64,000 nt of DNA from Rhizobium ruizarguesonis (lineage in GTDB: Bacteria > Pseudomonadota > Alphaproteobacteria > Rhizobiales > Rhizobiaceae): contig NZ_PQIG01000075.1 of assembly GCF_012349115.1 (NCBI RefSeq), positions 1 through 64,000 on the forward strand, in the 5' to 3' direction. The translations under genes were made by a program, and so were the position numbers. Position 1 is the first letter of the stretch. Each line of letters starts with the position of its first letter. The notes below the pieces were generated by a model. It did not search any database and was not told where the DNA came from. It was given only the letters and a program-made list of their open reading frames with translations. Of the stretch, positions 62,748 through 64,000 are shown one piece after another.

Positions 62748-63812
62748 TCAGGCGCTTTCCTGCGTGCGAGCGAGATATTTCTCATAGGTCGCTTGCACGG
62801 CATAAAGGTCGAGCATCGGCAGGCCCACGCAGGTTACGCAAACCGGCGTTCCCGGCTCTCGGACCCAGTCGGTCGGCGCGGAGAGCTCCCGCACGCCCAG
62901 CAACGGACCGATTTCCTCCAGAGAAAGCGCTTTTCGGGAGAAGTGGAGGGCGATGCTTTGCGAGTTCCTGCGCGAGACCGTCTTGATGTCGTCACAGACG
63001 ACGGTCCCGCTTTTCAAGGCTCGCTGCAGATAGGTTTCGGGCACTTCGTCTCCGCCAAGATGAAGCGTCACCGCACCCCTGTCCAATTCCTCGTCCTCAA
63101 ACAGCGGCTGGCGGGCGTTCGTGGCGGTGATCAGAAAGGCGCATTCCTTCAGTCTTTGGTTGTCGGTTACGGCATGAAGCCGAAACGACGTCCGGTCGGC
63201 GAAGTCCAACAGCAGTCTTTCCACGCCTTCAATCGATCGGCTACGGATGAAGACGTCTCCGATCAGCTCGGGACAGGCGAAGTTCAGGCACTCGACCACA
63301 CTTCGGGCGACGGGTCCCGATCCGAAAATGAAGCCCGACACAGGTGTCTGGCTGCGAACAAACAGCTGAACCACCTTCGACGCATAGGTGCCCGTTCTCA
63401 GCGCGGAAATCGCCGTCCCGTCGAGTATCGCCAAGGGCCGAAGGGTCCGCTTTTCCAAAAGGACGACAGTCGACGTCGAGCGGGGCAGGCCAAGATACCG
63501 ATTGAAGGCGTTTGCGCCAATGATCTTGACGCCGCCATGGGTCGGATTGACGCAATAGAGAGCCGACAGCTTCCAGCCGAGGCGCTCGTCGACGAAGTCA
63601 CGCCTGAACGGGGCGACGCTCTCCCGTTGCCAGAACTCCTCTTCTGGAAGCGAGAGGACGGCCTTTCCTCCGAAAGCCTTTCCGCTTTTGATATCCGCCC
63701 AGGCGGCATCTGTGGCCGCATGAATTTCCGCAATCGTGAGCTCCGCGCCGGCCGACTGCAGGCCCTGGCGGGTGAGAAAGCGGACATTGCTGTCCGTGGT
63801 AGTGTCGAACAT
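62748..63812 (-). CDS. ornithine cyclodeaminase / mu-crystallin family protein
   Basis: 354 residues from the ATG at 63812, which has a perfect GGAGGAGAAC upstream; the frame to 63860 is rejected. Rossmann part (FIFGSGPVARSVVECLNFAC) and family segments (LDGTAISALRTGTYASKVVQ, the RTG/A motif; GADEV-like LGGDEVPETYLQRA). Members deaminate ornithine or act as imine reductases/amino-acid dehydrogenases. First gene of the operon with the MmgE/PrpD protein. Its promoter lies within the last ~190 bp of the window, which holds no other recognised gene. Confidence 0.9.
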   Translation of the reverse strand: MFDTTTDSNVRFLTRQGLQSAGAELTIAEIHAATDAAWADIKSGKAFGGKAVLSLPEEEFWQRESVAPFRRDFVDERLGWKLSALYCVNPTHGGVKIIGANAFNRYLGLPRSTSTVVLLEKRTLRPLAILDGTAISALRTGTYASKVVQLFVRSQTPVSGFIFGSGPVARSVVECLNFACPELIGDVFIRSRSIEGVERLLLDFADRTSFRLHAVTDNQRLKECAFLITATNARQPLFEDEELDRGAVTLHLGGDEVPETYLQRALKSGTVVCDDIKTVSRRNSQSIALHFSRKALSLEEIGPLLGVRELSAPTDWVREPGTPVCVTCVGLPMLDLYAVQATYEKYLARTQESA

Positions 63813-64000
63813 GTTCTCCTCCAACGACAAGACGTCGTTCCTTGAGGCAGAACCTAACACCTGCCTGCAGACCGCTAGATCAAGCTTTGATGAAGCTTGC
63901 GCATTGTCGATAACGAGCAGGCAAAGTTTCGGCGACGTTTGAGCACGCCCGCCGGAGCTGGTCGGCCGGAATTTGGCGCGCCTGCGTCGCGAAAAGGGTC

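Noticed and set aside
61326..63845. Long plus-strand frames over the MmgE/PrpD and cyclodeaminase genes
   Set aside because: High-GC antisense shadows; the minus-strand proteins have clear family motifs and ribosome binding sites.
1..64000. CRISPR array, rRNA genes, intact insertion sequences
   Set aside because: No regularly spaced repeats, no rRNA-like sequence and no complete transposase gene with terminal repeats were found by reading.

Overview
The window looks like part of a repABC-type plasmid from a Rhizobiaceae-like alphaproteobacterium (Rhizobium/Agrobacterium/Ensifer group). The evidence is a repA-repB-repC operon with an antisense-RNA-like intergenic region, a divergent traI-trbBCDEJKLFGHI mating-pair-formation operon of the Ti/Sym-plasmid kind, and traR and traM. 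No rRNA, tRNA, CRISPR array or intact insertion sequence was recognised. Sequence identity to any named plasmid could not be checked.

Layout. (1) 0-9.9 kb: a ROK-family remnant, a lipoprotein hydrolase, a full RND efflux system with two adaptor lipoproteins and one pump (1978-7192), and small envelope genes (DoxX-like, DUF3313, SH3). (2) 9.9-12 kb: an ECF sigma factor with its putative anti-sigma factor and periplasmic metal-sensor-like protein, next to a ~290-bp noncoding repeat. (3) 12.7-14.5 kb: NmrA-like reductase plus DoxX-like gene, divergent from an HxlR regulator with a strong palindrome between them. (4) 14.9-21 kb: HIT protein, patatin lipoprotein and a second RND system whose pump lacks its C-terminal end. 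(5) 21-23.4 kb: a graveyard holding second, broken copies of pieces of regions 2 and 4, and a frameshifted FAD oxidase. (6) 23.4-27.6 kb: traR and traM (convergent), then a DUF1612/RHE_PE00001 regulator-like protein divergent from a tyrosine recombinase. (7) 27.8-34.7 kb: small membrane and secreted proteins, two parS-like palindromes and repCBA. (8) 35-45.9 kb: traI-trb, then a second TraR-like LuxR regulator on the opposite strand. (9) 46-57.8 kb: alternating intact genes (EF-G-like GTPase, slipin/NfeD pair, LysR, metallo-hydrolase) and gene wrecks (dehalogenase, DUF4143 ATPase, XRE, AbiEi region), plus a ~160-bp repeat in two copies. (10) 57.8-64 kb: two OmpR-like regulators with degenerate receiver domains, an amidohydrolase, an MmgE/PrpD protein and an ornithine-cyclodeaminase-family protein, which look like a catabolic island.

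How it works together. RepA and RepB would segregate the plasmid through the parS-like sites, and RepC would start replication under control of the antisense RNA. TraI makes the acyl-homoserine lactone (AHL) signal, TraR activates traI-trb through tra-box-like sites between repA and traI, and TraM restrains TraR. The second LuxR protein keeps the AHL-pocket residues and could add another layer of control. The DNA-processing genes (traA, traG, traCD) and oriT were not found here. trbK carries two apparently compensating frameshifts.
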